Assembly (NCBI GenBank): GCA_020310875.1
Contig: CM035431.1
Location: 19,320,267 to 19,384,266, forward strand
Source: Ceratopteris richardii
Taxonomy: Eukaryota > Streptophyta > Polypodiopsida > Polypodiales > Pteridaceae
Direction of reading: 5' to 3'
DNA: 64,000 nucleotides
In this document: in pieces, positions 54,619 through 64,000 of the stretch
How the letters are laid out: every line of letters starts with the position of its first letter
Position numbering within the stretch: position 1 is the first letter of the stretch
The notes under the pieces: generated by a model
Told to the model about the DNA's origin: nothing
What the model saw: the letters and a program-made list of their open reading frames with translations, nothing else
The model's database searches: none
Position numbers and translations under genes: made by a program

Positions 54619-56260
54619 GCTTAGTAATGCATAAGTAAATCAAGCATCCAACAGCCTTTTGATAGAGAACAACATCAAATGCATCTCCAACATCATGAAG
54701 ACTCAATTGTAAACTTGTCTCAATAGGAGTGGCAATAGGTTTACAATCTTCAAGACCGAAATTCTACAATAATGTTCAATATATTTCATTTTACACAAAC
54801 CTATTCTACCATCAACCAGCATAAACTGAATACCCAAATAATGATGCAAATGCCCCGAATCAAACATCTCAAATGAGGCATGTAAATCTACCTTAAAATG
54901 AGAAATATGCTTCTCATGAGGACCACTGAGCAGCATGTCCTCAATGTACACAAGAATGATCAGAAGCACATCATTAGCATGCTAAACATATAAGGTGCTT
55001 TCACTTAGACTATTCTCAAAACCATGTGCAATCAGATAGGCATGTATCTTTTCATACCAAACAGGTGGTGCTTGCTTCAAACCATATAATCTCTTCTTTA
55101 ACCTTCATACCTAGTTTTCATGCCCTTTTTGCACAAAGCCAGAGGCTGAAAAATATACACTTTTTCATGCAAGTTACCATTCAAAAATGTTGTTTTAATG
55201 TCTAACTGATTTACATTCCAACCATGATGAGATCCAAGTGCACAAATGCTACGAACAATAGTCATTTGGCAAGTAGGAGCAAAGGTCTCATCAAAATCAA
55301 TTCCTCTTTCGTAAGCATAACCCTTTGCAACAAGCCTAGCCTTATACTTGTCAATTGTTCCATCAAGATTATGCTTCAGCTTGTATACCCACTTAGTGCC
55401 AATGGCCTTCTTCATAGGAGGCAAGTCACATAAAGACCAGGTAGCATTTTTCATGATACCATCATATTCAAATGGCATTCTAGCCATCCAGTGTTCAGAA
55501 TTTTGTGCTTCATCGAAGGAAACAGGCTCAGTCTCACCATAAAGACTAGATGCAGACATAGCATAGCAATCTCATGCAAAAGAGGCATTATGATAGCTTG
55601 AACAAGTACGATATGATAGAGATGTATCTAGTTTGCCATCATGCAGAGTCTGCACCAACCATTTTGGCATAGTTTTTTCCTCCTCAATATCAACTCTCTC
55701 ATCAACAAGTGCATCATGTGAATTTGCATCACAAATAGAATGATTTGCATTATCACATGAAACCTACAATGGCTGAGAAGTTGCATCATTAGGACCAGCA
55801 CTAGACTATCCACCTATAAAAAGAGACAAATGTCTCCTTTGTACATGAAACTAAAGGCTGAATAACATCTTCCACAAAAACAACATGACCAATAACCAAA
55901 ATGCATTTATTTTGTGGGTGATACAGATAATAACCTTTGCTTTCTGAATTTTACCCAACAAAAATCATTTTACTGCTTTATCATCCAATTTTGTTGTGTT
56001 GTTGTTCAAGTGCTAATGCATATGTCAGACAACCAAAAACACACAGATGAGCAACCGATGGCTTGTGACCATTCCAAGCCTCATATGGAGTGATAGACTA
56101 CACTACTTTAGTGGGACAAAGATTAAGTACATGTGTTGCACACATGATAGCCCCAATCCAGAAACTATGTGATAAAGCCTCACTCTTGACCATACACCTT
56201 GCCATCTCCATGAGTGACCTATTCTTCCGTTCAGCAACTCCATTATGTTAAGGTGTATAC
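54619..56260 (-). pseudogene. RT, linker and integrase C-terminal part of C6
   Basis: RT box reads VYIEDMLLSG (YIED in place of YVDD). The segment 55098-55559 is open and matches C7: FDEAQNSEHWMARMPFEYD, then TKWVYKLKHNLDGTIDKYKA, then VNQLDIKTTFLNGNLHEKV. The linker (55561-55860) and integrase C-terminal extension (55900-56260) are fragmentary. Cut at 56260 by C7 after the sequence for the NGVAERKN region. Confidence 0.82.
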
Positions 56261-56490
56261 TGTTGGAGTTGGACGTCTGCGGAAGCACGCGAACAGCACA
56301 AGGAAGAAGAAGAAGCTTGGAGCACAACACACAAGACTGAATGTATTACTAGAGAATGTACAAAGATAAGTAGCCCATTAGGGCAATAGGCGTATATACA
56401 AGCCGGGGGAAAAAAACCTCCTAAAGAGGGAAAAAAGTGCCCCGGCAGTCCTAGAGTGTTCACACACATCACTACCTAAATATATCAACA
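56261..56490 (-). repeat. 3' LTR of C7 (230 bp)
   Basis: TGTTGGAGTT..TATATCAACA on the plus strand; one difference from 61186-61415. On the minus strand TTGTATATACGCC within it is a candidate promoter region (56389-56401). Confidence 0.93.
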
Positions 56491-56503
56491 AATCCCCCCT
56501 GGG
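56491..56503 (-). promoter_or_regulatory. Polypurine tract of C7
   Basis: CCCAGGGGGGATT on the minus strand ends exactly at the LTR start, as required for plus-strand priming. Confidence 0.8.
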
Positions 56504-56564
56504 AGTGATGCGGTGAACAAGGAGCTGGCACTCATGTATAAGGAAGTGCCAAGCTATGTGGAAA

Positions 56565-59500
56565 TCACTCCACAAAAGGAAGTAAGCCCAAAGCTTTGCG
56601 GAAAGCTTCAAACTTCTCCCTAGGCAAAGCCTTCGTGAAAAGGTCTGCAATGTTCTCCTGCGTGGGCACATATGCCAAGCTGATCTCCCCAGCAGAGAAC
56701 CTCTCCCTGACATAGTGATAATGCACCTCAATGTGCTTAGTGCGAGCATGGAACACAGGGTTCCTCGCAACTGCCAATGCGCTCTGACTGTCAGTGAAGA
56801 TGGTGGTGGCAGAAGACTGGCCAACACCCAAATCAGCCATAAGGCGTCTGAGCCACACACACTCAATAGTCGCTGTGAAAGCTGCCCTATACTCAGCCTC
56901 ACAATTGGAAGTGGCCACAGTAGGCTGCTTCTTGCTCAACCAAGATATACATGAGCTACCAAGCATGAAGCAAAAACCACTGGTGGACACACGAGTGTCA
57001 TAGCAACCAGCCCAATCTGAGTCAGAAAAAGCATGCAAATCTGGCGGTAGTGATCCCCCCTTGGGATAAAACAACCCAAGTAGCCGAGTACCACTCAAGT
57101 AGCGAAAGATGCGCTTAACCGCTTTCCAATGCGTGACTCCTGGGCAATGCATAAACCTGCTCATCTGTGAGACAGCAAACTGAATATCTGGCCGAGTAAT
57201 GCATAAGTAAATCAAGCATCCAACAGCCTGCTGATAGAGAACAGCATCAAATGCATCTCCAGCATCATGAAGACTCAATCATAAACCTGTCTCCATAGGA
57301 GTGGCAATAGGCTTACAGTCTTCAAGGCCAAAACCCTCCAATAATGTGTCAATATATTTCGTTTGACACAAAGGCATTCCACCATCAACGTGCATAAACT
57401 GAATGCCCAAATAGTGATGCAAATGCCCCAAATCAGACATCTCAAATGAGGCATGCAAATCAGCCTTAAAATCAGCAATATGTGTCTCAATAGGACCAGT
57501 GAGCAGCATGTCATCAACATAGACAACAATGATCAGAAGCACATCATTAGCACGTTTAACATATAAGGTGCTTTCAGTTGGACTGTTCTCAAAACCATGT
57601 GCAATCAGATAGGCATGTATCTTCTCATACCAAGCACGTGATGCTTGCTTTAAACCATATAATGCCTTCTTTAACCTGCACACCTGGTTTTCATGCCCTT
57701 TGTGCACAAAGCCACGGGGCTGAAAAACATACACTTCTTCATGCAAGTCACCATTCAGAAATGCTGTTTTAATGTCCAACTGATGTACATTCCAACCATG
57801 ATGGGCTGCAAGTGCACAAATGCTCCGAACAGTAGTCATACGGCATGTAGGTGCAAAGGTCTCATCAAAATCAATGCCTCTTTCCTGCGCATAACCCTTT
57901 GCAACAAGCCTAGCCTTATACCTGTCAACTGTACCATCAGGTTTACGCTTCAGCTTGTATACCCACTTAGTGCCAATGGCCTTCTTGCCAGGAGGCAAGT
58001 CACATAAAGACCATGTACCATTCTTCATTATAGCATCATATTCAGATTGCATAGCAGCCATCCAATTTTTTGAATTTTGTGCTTCATCAAAAGAAATAGG
58101 CTCATTCTCATCACAGAGACTAGATGCAGCCATAGCATAGCAATCTGATGCAAAAGAGGCACTATGAGAGCCTGAACGAGTACGATATGACAAAGGTGCA
58201 TCTAATCTGCTGTCACGCAAAGTCTGCACCAGCCATTTTGGCATAGTTTTTGCCTGCTCAATATCATCTCTCTCATCAACAAGTGCATCATGTAAATCTG
58301 CATCATAAATGGAATGATCTGCATCATCATATGAAACCTGCAAAGGCTGAGAAGTTGCCTCATTAGGACCAGCACTAGCCTGTCCACCTATAAAAAGAGG
58401 CATCAAAGTATCATACATGTCTTTGGAGCTAACAGATGTCTCCTTAGTACATGAAAGCAATGGCTGAATAGCATCTTCCACAAAGACAACATCACGGCTA
58501 ACCAGAATGCGTTTAGTCTGTGGATGATACAGACGATAGCCTTTACTTTCAGAACTGTACCCAACAAAAATACATTTTACTGCCTTATCATCCAATTTTC
58601 TGCGATGTTGTTCAGGCACTAATGCATATGCCAAACAACCAAAAACACGCAGATGAGCAATAGATGGCTTGCGGTCATGCCAAGCCTCATATGGAGTGAT
58701 AGACTGCAACGCTTTAGTGGGACACCTGTTCAGTACATATGCTGCACACATGACAGCCTCAAGCCAGAAACTATGTGGTAAAGCCTGACTTTTGACCATG
58801 CACCTCGCCATCTCCATGAGTGACCTGTTCTTTCGTTCAGCAACTCCATTCTGTTGAGGTGTATACGGCACTGTACACTGGTGTTTTATCCCACGTTCAG
58901 CCAGAAATGCATTAAAATCTGAAGACATATATTCCCCCCCTCGATCAGAACGGAGGGTGCCCATTTTACATGCTGACAGATTTTCAGCTAAAACCAAAAA
59001 CTGTTTGAAGCACATGAACACTTCGGACTTTGCTTTGAGTGGATATACCCATGCATGCCTGGAAAAATCATCAATGAAAGTCACGAAGTAAAGGTAATTT
59101 CCAAAAGAGGGTGTCTGCATAGGACCACAGACATCACTATGTACAAGCTGCAATTTCTGCGTAGCCCGAACTGAACCATCTTTTGGAAAGGAAGAACGCT
59201 GCATTTTGCCCAAAATACAGCCTTCACAAACATGTTTTCCAGGTGCCTCAAGTTTGGGCAAAGAGGACACCATTTCAGATTTCTGCAGGCGTAACAAACT
59301 AGCAAAATTCAGATGACCAAAGCGTGCATGCCAAAGCTTTGCATCTGACATAGCCTGAGAATCATGAACTGCACATGCCGAATCATTCACAGATCTTTCA
59401 TAGTCTATGAGCTTATACAGCCCACGACATAACATGCCAGAAGCAATAATCACATCGCCATTTGAGAGATCATGGACTGTACACCTGTCATCAACAAATT

Positions 59501-60830
59501 TCACAACCAAGCCAATCTTGGCTAATGCAGAAACTGATAACATATTCTTTTTTATCCCTGGCACAAATAAACCATCTGACAAAGTGAAAGAACTACCATC
59601 AGCAGTAGTCAGAATGATCTTACCAACTCCCATAACAGGATAAGAGGAGTTATTGGCGCATGTGATAGTATTCCTTGTAGGAGCAGGCTCAAGTGAAGAG
59701 AAGAAACTGCGCTGCGAGGTAATATGTTTGGTCGCCCCACTATCAAAGTACCAAACATCTGAGTCTACTGCAGACATGCACTGATCAGGAGAAGATGGGT
59801 CAAAACTGCAGACAGTAGTAAACGCCCATTCTTCTTCCTGCACAAGATTTGCAGACTCTGTTTTTGGTGTAGAGGCCTCTGCAACAACCGTTCCAGCCTC
59901 TTTCTTCTTTGCCTCTTTAGCAGCCAGTTTTGGACAGTTCTTTATGATATGATCATTGCCTTTACAGTACTTACAAAACAATTTCTGCTTTTCTGATTTT
60001 TTCTCATCTTTGTCTTGGTTCTTTGAATGTGCAGCATTTGCAGATTTCTGCTTACTAGTAGAAGCGCTCCATTTTCCTTTGCCTTTCTGACTAGCCAGGA
60101 AAGCTTGATCTGCAACACGCATAATGGACCTGTTCTGCCTGGACTGATCTTCCTGCAATAGAACAGAGACTAATTCCTCAAATGACAAGGCATTCGGATT
60201 GCCTTTCATCATCAACCGAAGAGTAGAGGCAAAACTCTGATATGAATCAGGAAGACCATTCAGAACGGTCTGCACAAGTGAGCTATCTGGTATAACCTCA
60301 TCAGCAGAAATCAATTGTTCCTTCAGGTCTTTGATCTTTGTAAGAAAACTGTCCATAGAATCACCTTCATTCATGTGCTCACTCTCCAACTATTTTCGGA
60401 GGTAAGCAACACGAGCCTCATTCCTAGCCTGGTACAAAGTGGTAAGTGTATCCCAAGCATCCTTTGCTGTTCTGCAAGAGCGAATGTGAGGAATAATGGC
60501 ACGTTTGACAGACAAAGCTATCAATGCATGTGCCTGGGCATCTCTGCCATCCCAACGAATCTGCTCTGCAGTAGGTGCAACAGAAACAGCAGCACGAACA
60601 GGAATCTGCGGAATATCATCTTCGACACCATCTTCATCAGCTCCAACACCTGTATTTGCAGTACCTGTCGTTACAGGTGTAACAGGACGTCTTTCAACAC
60701 CCTGCACAATGTTCCACAATCCTTTTGCAACCAGTACATGTCGCATCATATAAGCCCATAATGGGTAGTTGGTACCATCCAACTTATCCTCAACAGCCAA
60801 CATACGGAATACATCACTGCTTTCAGCCAT
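56565..60830 (-). pseudogene. Gag-Pol polyprotein of C7, two in-frame stops
   Basis: Starts MAESSDVFRMLAVEDKLDG at 60830. About residues 1-250 are gag; the CCHC knuckle CKYCKGNDHIIKNC is near 284-298; protease WYFDSGATKHIT near 360; preintegrase LWHARFGHLNFASL near 475; integrase triad SDVCGPM (about 563), RSDRGGEYM (about 627) and NGVAERKN (about 662); RT box VVYVDDMLLTG near 1104; RNase H DSDWAGCYDTR, EAEYRA and TDSQSALAVA from about 1275. Ends LGLLPFVE. The frame is unbroken except for TAG at 60390-60392 (residue 147) and TGA at 57279-57281. Both fit single C-to-T changes. All catalytic residues I can check are present. Confidence 0.92.
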
Positions 60831-61171
60831 GGCCGGTGACTAAAATACCTTGATGCAGAAAATTGACTGTATCTAAAAAAGGTGAACGGAACTGCCCAAA
60901 CGAGTTCTGCTAGACCTGTAGCAGACTTCGAGACGCTTAAACTGGCGAACAGAAACTGGTATATACCTTTGGCACAAAAGGACGAAATAGCCTGCACAAG
61001 CGCTACGATAGTGCGTTCGGAGGCCGAAACGAGCTCAGATCGCGATTTTGGCACCACACAGCAAAGCTGTTTTGATCTCGGAAACACCTTGAGTATGCTC
61101 ACCAAATTTCATGCGAATCTGAGACTGCAAATAGAGGAGTGTCGACGGCGCCCTAGAGGAAGCGACGACCT
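60831..61171 (-). other. 5' leader of C7
   Basis: About 340 bases between primer site and gag start, with no gene. The plus-strand frame at 60882-61178 runs against the element and has no support. The leader should hold packaging signals, but none can be named. Confidence 0.6.
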
Positions 61172-61183
61172 GCTCTGATACCA
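61172..61183 (-). promoter_or_regulatory. Primer binding site of C7 (initiator tRNA-Met)
   Basis: TGGTATCAGAGC on the minus strand, two bases after the LTR. Exact match to the plant initiator tRNA-Met complement. Confidence 0.92.
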
Positions 61184-61185
61184 AT

Positions 61186-61415
61186 TGTTGGAGTTGGACG
61201 TCTGCGGAAGCACGCGAACAGCACAAGGAAGAAGAAGAAGCTTGGAGCACAACACACAAGACTGAATGTATTACTAGAGAATGTACAAAGATAAGTAGCC
61301 CATTAGGGCAATAGGCATATATACAAGCCGGGGGAAAAAAACCTCCTAAAGAGGGAAAAAAGTGCCCCGGCAGTCCTAGAGTGTTCACACACATCACTAC
61401 CTAAATATATCAACA
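61186..61415 (-). repeat. 5' LTR of C7 (230 bp)
   Basis: Identical to 56261-56490 except for one base. Followed at 61416 by the target duplication TATAC and resumed C6 sequence. Confidence 0.93.
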
Positions 61416-61420
61416 TATAC

Positions 61421-61845
61421 GACACCGTACATTGATGTTTTATCCCATGTTCAGCTAGAAATGCATTATAATTAGAAGACATATACCCCCCCCCCCCCGA
61501 TCATAACAGAGGGTGCTCATTTTACATGCTGATTGATTTTTAGTCAAATACTAGAAACTCTTTCAAGCACATAAACACTTCAGAATTTTCCTTCAATGGA
61601 TATACCCATGCATGCCTAGAAAAATCATCAATGAAAGTCACAAAGTAAAGATAGTTCCCAAAAAAAGGTGTCTGCATAGGACCACTGACATCACGATGAA
61701 CAAGTTGCAATTTTTGAGTAGCCCGAACTGAACCATCTTTTGGGAAGGAGGAACAGTGAACTTTGTCAAAAATATAGCCTTCACATACATGTTTAGTGAG
61801 TGCCTCAAAGTTGGGCAAAGGGAACACCATTTCATATTTTGCAAG
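61421..61845 (-). pseudogene. Integrase and preintegrase remnant of C6
   Basis: Reads KYEMVFPLPNFEALTKHVCE, then FPKDGSVRATQKLQLVHRD, then GPMQTPFFGNYLYFVTFIDD and HAWVYPLKENSEVFMCLKEF, matching C7 with substitutions. A C homopolymer (about 61486-61498) disrupts the frame near the second Asp. Cut at 61845 by the C8 LTR. Confidence 0.82.
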
Positions 61846-62900
61846 TGTAGAGAGATGATGGATAATCACAAGAGATGAGATGGTGTAGCTAAATCCTCCT
61901 TCACACCTGCTATAATTGGTGGCTAGAGAGTGTTGTGAGCCTCCTTAGCTAGCTATTAAGCAGGAATGATCATATATGTTGCTTGGAAGATGATGTACAA
62001 ATGATAGGATCAACACAGATAGGTAGGAAAATAATCAAATGCACAAAAACTTGCTATTTTGGTTGAGACACTTGCTCAGCGTTTCACTTGATTCTCTATG
62101 TACAATGGCAATTAGCAAAATTCCTTTTGGGGAACTTTAATTAGCTTAATGAGCTACCATTCATGAGTGGAATCATCTAAAATGATTAACCATATGCAAA
62201 GAAAAGGTTAGCAAGTAGAGCAACACTCTTGACTTTCATGGGCTTACATAGTCACAAACCAATGAGCAATGTTCAATTAATATCTGACTATTGAATGAAT
62301 CAAAATAGCTGAAACTTTGTAGGAGTAAAGTAGAGAGATTGCTAAAGATGCCATGCTTTGAATCATGCAAAAGGATGCACTACACAGTGAGAATTAATTC
62401 ATACAAAATTATTGTTCTTATAAAGTGTGACAAAGATATGAGAGTAGGAATTAATGAACATGTATAGATTGAATCATGTACAAATACAAGATCATTGACA
62501 ATAATGCATTGCCCAATGAGTGTAGGATGAGAGAGCTATAGTATGAGCTCCTCTTCACTATGAAAGAACAAAGTAATGATCTCTAAACTTCGAGATAACA
62601 TGCAAGATTTACATTTCATCTTTTATAGCATTTTCGGAAACAAGTACTTGAATTCAATTTCAAATGCTCACCTAAATGTGATCCTAAAGTGTAGGTTAGA
62701 TTCTCACTTGATTTCAGCTACCAAATGGTACGAGTTTGATTCTTCCTAACTCCTCGTGGGTATGCTTTACTTTTACTAAGAGTAATTATACTCAAAGTTA
62801 CAAGAGGTTGTACATATGAGACTTTTCAAGTGATATGCCAATACATCAAGCTTGTGTGTGTACATCAAGTATGTAGGCTTGGGCTTAATTTGCACCAACA
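61846..62900 (-). repeat. 3' LTR of C8 (1055 bp)
   Basis: The inner end is CACCAACA at 62900, next to the polypurine tract (minus strand GCTTGAGGGAGAGT, 62901-62914). The outer end TGTAGAGAGATGATGGAT aligns with the reverse complement of the C1 LTR end (TGTTGGGAAAGATGGATGGA), and the resulting length is within one base of C1's LTR. Sequence inside is otherwise AT-rich with no gene. Confidence 0.68.
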
Positions 62901-62960
62901 ACTCTCCCTCAAGCTTAACATGCTTGATCTTCATTGGTCCTTAATCTCTTGAAGTCCAAG

Positions 62961-63090
62961 CATCAATTTGAACCTGTTCAACTTTGTTCCATCCAATGCT
63001 TTAGTGACTAAATATGTAGTACAATCATCAATTTGAGCTTGTTCAACTTTGTTCCATCAAATGCTTTAGTGACTAAATCTAGACATTGCA
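62961..63090 (-). repeat. 65-bp tandem duplication at the end of C8 RNase H
   Basis: CATCAATTTG starts at 62961 and again at 63026, and the following bases match (TGTTCAACTTTGTTCCATC). The unit codes for the conserved TKALDGTKLN tail of RNase H. Its length is not a multiple of three, so it shifts the frame of the C-terminus. Confidence 0.75.
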
Positions 63091-64000
63091 AATGAGTTGA
63101 CACATGGTACGTGAATGTCCTTGCTTAGAAATTTCTCTCTAACATAATGATGTACTTCAATGTGCTTAGTCTTGGCATGGTATAGAGGATTAGTAGCCAA
63201 ATGAAGTGAGCTGGTATTATCTCCAAATATAGTTGGAGTGTAAGAATGTATCTCCAAATCTACATACAATTGCTTAAGCCACATAGCTTCCTGAGTTGCA
63301 TTAGCCAAACCTCTATATTCTTCTTCTATGAAGATAAGGCCACAATTGGTTGCTTCTTGGATGACCATGATATGAGCTTTGACCTTGCAAAAGATAGATA
63401 CCTTGAAGTGCTCCTCCTATCATCCTTGAAGCGAGCCCAATCTGCATCAAAATATAACTTTATATCTATGTCAAAAGTGAAGGGATAAGATAACCCCTCA
63501 TTCATCATACCCTTCAGGTACTTAAGCACCCTCTTTGCTGCTTCCATGTGTGACTTCCTTGGTACATGCATGAGTTGGCTCAATGTACTCACAACATATG
63601 CAATATCCACTCTTGCTAAGGTAGCATAATTAAGACTACCCACAAGTTGTTGATACTGTGTAATATCATCAAGTGGTTCACCTTCATGTGAACTTAGCTT
63701 ATGATTAATCTCCATAGGAATACTAGCATCTTCACTGTTTTCCATTTTAAACTTGATCAACATATCATTTAAGTACTGCCTTTGTGTGATGAATATACCT
63801 TAATCTGTATACACAAGTTCTAAGCCAATGAAATAGGTTAGCAACCCTAGATCATTGATTTTGAATTCCTTCATCAATTGAGCCTTGACCTGCTTGATTC
63901 CTTCATAATCATTACCTGTAATAATGATATCATCTACATACACACACAAGTAGATGATCTCTGACTTACACAAACAAAGAAGAGTCTGCTTTGATTACTA
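63066..64000 (-). pseudogene. RT C-terminal part and RNase H of C8
   Basis: From 64000 the RT box VYVDDIIITGNDYEGIKQVK is intact (about 63920-63950), then KEFKINDLGLLTYFIGLELV. One stop occurs at about 63802. The segment 63326-63763 holds VGSLNYATLARVDIAY and FDADWARFKDDRRSTS. A frame break at about 63330-63370 removes the Ser-Thr-Glu-Ala region, after which EYRGLANATQEAMWLKQLY continues in another frame. Confidence 0.82.

Larger units (their letters stand above)
56261..61415 (-). mobile_element. C7: young, nearly intact Ty1/copia element
   Basis: A 5155-bp element with 230-bp LTRs differing at one position (CGTAT against CATAT), a perfect 5-bp target duplication TATAC (56256-56260 and 61416-61420), an exact tRNA-iMet primer site, a polypurine tract, and one polyprotein frame of about 1420 codons broken by only two stops. 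It lies inside C6, a member of its own family. It is by far the youngest insertion here and the best template for this copia family. Confidence 0.95.
44409..61845 (-). mobile_element. C6: decayed Ty1/copia element, interrupted by G2 and C7 and cut by C8
   Basis: Minus-strand pieces 44409-45333, 54619-56260 and 61421-61845 read continuously along a copia polyprotein nearly identical in layout to C7: LTR, RNase H, RT, integrase, preintegrase. G2 sits in the RNase H region (duplication TTTG) and C7 in integrase (duplication TATAC). At 61846 the C8 LTR interrupts it, so the gag half and 5' LTR should lie right of the window. Confidence 0.82.
61846..64000 (-). mobile_element. C8: Ty1/copia element related to C1, 5' part off window
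   Basis: On the minus strand from 64000: RT, RNase H, polypurine tract and a 1055-bp 3' LTR. The proteins align with C1 throughout (FGDNTSSLHLATNPLYHAKT) and the LTR start (TGTTGGTGCAAAT) matches C1's TGTTGGTGTAAAT. It interrupts C6 at 61846; the flank GCAAG (61841-61845) would be one half of the target duplication. Confidence 0.82.

Noticed and set aside
59407..61178. Plus-strand frames within C7, including 60315-60761
   Set aside because: Antisense to a nearly intact gag-pol frame and its leader.
61486..61498. C homopolymer as a possible functional tract
   Set aside because: C7 has a shorter C run at the same integrase position, so this is probable slippage or sequencing length error in a decayed copy.
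1..64000. Host genes, rRNA, microRNA or intact tRNA genes
   Set aside because: Every long frame with a recognisable motif is a retrotransposon protein, and I saw no convincing host exon or RNA gene by eye. A transcript alignment would settle this.

Overview
This window is a nested stack of plant LTR retrotransposons. I found no host gene. Copia and gypsy polyproteins, plant-type primer binding sites (initiator tRNA-Met for copia, tRNA-Asp-like for gypsy), long LTRs, a gag-only terminal-repeat element and a tRNA-like SINE point to intergenic DNA of a large vascular-plant genome. The sequence does not let me name the species. All boundaries were placed by eye from repeat pairs, TG/CA ends, primer sites, polypurine tracts and target duplications.

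Layout. G1 (1-14379, minus) is a very large Ty3/gypsy element whose 3' end lies off the window. Its 5' LTR sits inside G3 (plus; pieces 14380-16410, 22149-22193 and 28692-33985), a decayed copy of the same family. G3 is also split by a non-autonomous LARD-like element (16411-22148, minus) and by copia C1 (22194-28691, plus). G3 ends inside C5 (plus; 33986-35376 and 43451-44408), a decayed copia. C5 is split by copia C4 (35377-43450, plus), which itself carries a gag-only TR-GAG-like element (37827-40138) holding a tRNA/SINE-like insert. C5 then abuts C6 (minus, 44409-61845), of the same copia family. C6 is split by gypsy G2 (45334-54614, minus) and by C7 (56261-61415, minus), a nearly intact young element of C6's own family. 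C8 (61846 to the right edge, minus) is a relative of C1 inserted into C6.

Main biology. The G1/G3 family has an unusual order: gag, retropepsin with a changed catalytic residue, RT, RNase H, two tandem H2C2 zinc-binding modules, integrase, a second retropepsin-like domain in frame after integrase, then a post-integrase ORF of more than 1000 codons (globular region, Pro/Ser/Thr-rich linker, coiled coil, further C-terminal domain). G2 has one protease but also carries a post-integrase ORF with a coiled coil. The second protease, the doubled zinc module and the large third ORF are the best candidates for something not yet described.

Age order from LTR pairs judged by eye: C7 is youngest (1 difference in 230 positions), C1 and the LARD are intermediate (roughly 5-6%), and G2 is older (about 48 differences in 519 positions). 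C5, C6 and G3 carry many stops and frameshifts.
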